Below are positions 20,926 to 21,048 of a stretch of DNA of 21,048 nucleotides, piece after piece. Source of the stretch: Microbacteriaceae bacterium (GTDB lineage Bacteria > Actinomycetota > Actinomycetes > Actinomycetales > Microbacteriaceae); assembly GCA_025463665.1 (NCBI GenBank), contig JAODAY010000168.1, positions 1-21,048 of the forward strand, given 5' to 3'. Numbering within the stretch: the first letter of the stretch is position 1; each line of letters opens with the position of its first letter. The translations under genes and the position numbers were made by a program. Below the pieces are notes generated by a model. That model ran no database searches. It saw nothing but the letters and a program-made list of their open reading frames with translations, and was not told the DNA's origin.

Positions 20926-21048
20926 TCACTGCTCGATCGAGCCCTGCGATCCGGCGGTTCCCGCGCCGAGCTTGAGGGCGGCGAGGCGTGCGTCGATCTC
21001 GGTCTGCTTGTCGAGGTCTTCGAGGCTCTCGAACTGGGCGTCGAGGCT
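20926..21048 (-). CDS. PspA/IM30-family protein, C-terminal fragment
   Basis: Forty residues plus stop; the gene runs off the right edge of the window. The segment TEIDARLAALK, preceded by an acidic helical stretch (QFESLEDLDK), is typical of the C-terminal end of PspA/IM30 (Vipp1-like) proteins, coiled-coil membrane-associated proteins of envelope stress response. A Gly/Ser-rich tail of about a dozen residues follows. The call rests on a short sequence only. A hairpin (20881-20910) follows the stop. Confidence 0.6.
   Translation of the reverse strand, partial: SLDAQFESLEDLDKQTEIDARLAALKLGAGTAGSQGSIEQ

Noticed and set aside
1..21048. CRISPR array, tRNA, rRNA, transposase, integrase, phage or toxin-antitoxin genes
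   Set aside because: Looked for repeats with regular spacers, cloverleaf-like segments and DDE or integrase motifs; none was seen.

Overview
The window looks like a chromosomal segment of a high-GC actinobacterium, most likely Microbacteriaceae. The reasons are the strong G/C third-position bias, the many leaderless genes with a TANNNT -10 box 6-7 nt before the start codon, an MshA-like (mycothiol) glycosyltransferase, a DtxR/IdeR-type iron box and the style of the Pro/Thr-rich lipoproteins. The family-level placement is an inference. I see no rRNA, tRNA, CRISPR array, insertion sequence, phage gene or replication origin. Coding density is very high and no gene-free stretch reaches 300 bases; the longest gap, about 130 bp at 13506-13637, holds two promoters and an iron box.

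Layout. 74-1174 (-) is an acyltransferase-3 membrane protein, divergent from an SDR oxidoreductase (1208-1981, +), which overlaps tail to tail with a large MFS permease (1968-3449, -). 3516-5475 (+) is a tight three-gene unit: phosphoribosyltransferase, S51/class I GATase-like protein and family 1 uracil-DNA glycosylase. 5556-7306 (+) is an ABC-2 type ATPase/permease pair, followed by a PAT-like N-acetyltransferase (7360-7938, +). A lipoprotein (7970-8590, -) follows on the other strand, then a YtrA-like GntR regulator with its ABC ATPase and permease (10740 down to 8688, -) behind a near-perfect operator. A divergent amidase (10823-12235, +) comes next, then two more lipoproteins of the same family as the first (12250-12828 and 12912-13505, -).

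13638-13994 (+) is a stand-alone siderophore-interacting-protein (SIP) domain under an iron box. 15701-14004 (-) is a coupled run: HEXXH mini-protein, SDR, GNAT. It shares a bidirectional promoter with the MshA-like glycosyltransferase (15724-16968, +). 18428-16944 (-) is an FAD/NAD(P) disulfide-reductase-like flavoprotein, 19286-18486 (-) a crotonase, 20159-19296 (-) an arginase-family protein, 20810-20160 (-) an F420-reductase-like NADP(H)-binding protein, and 20926-21048 (-) the C-terminal end of a PspA/IM30-family protein running off the window.

Most of this is ordinary actinobacterial metabolism and transport. The parts most worth a second look are the three-member two-cysteine lipoprotein family, the overlapping divergent -10 boxes at 15708-15717, the YtrA-type operator, the iron-box SIP domain, the flavoprotein that keeps its redox Cys pair but lacks the usual catalytic His, and the near-systematic leaderless promoter architecture. 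I did not find a clear new multi-gene defence or mobile system.
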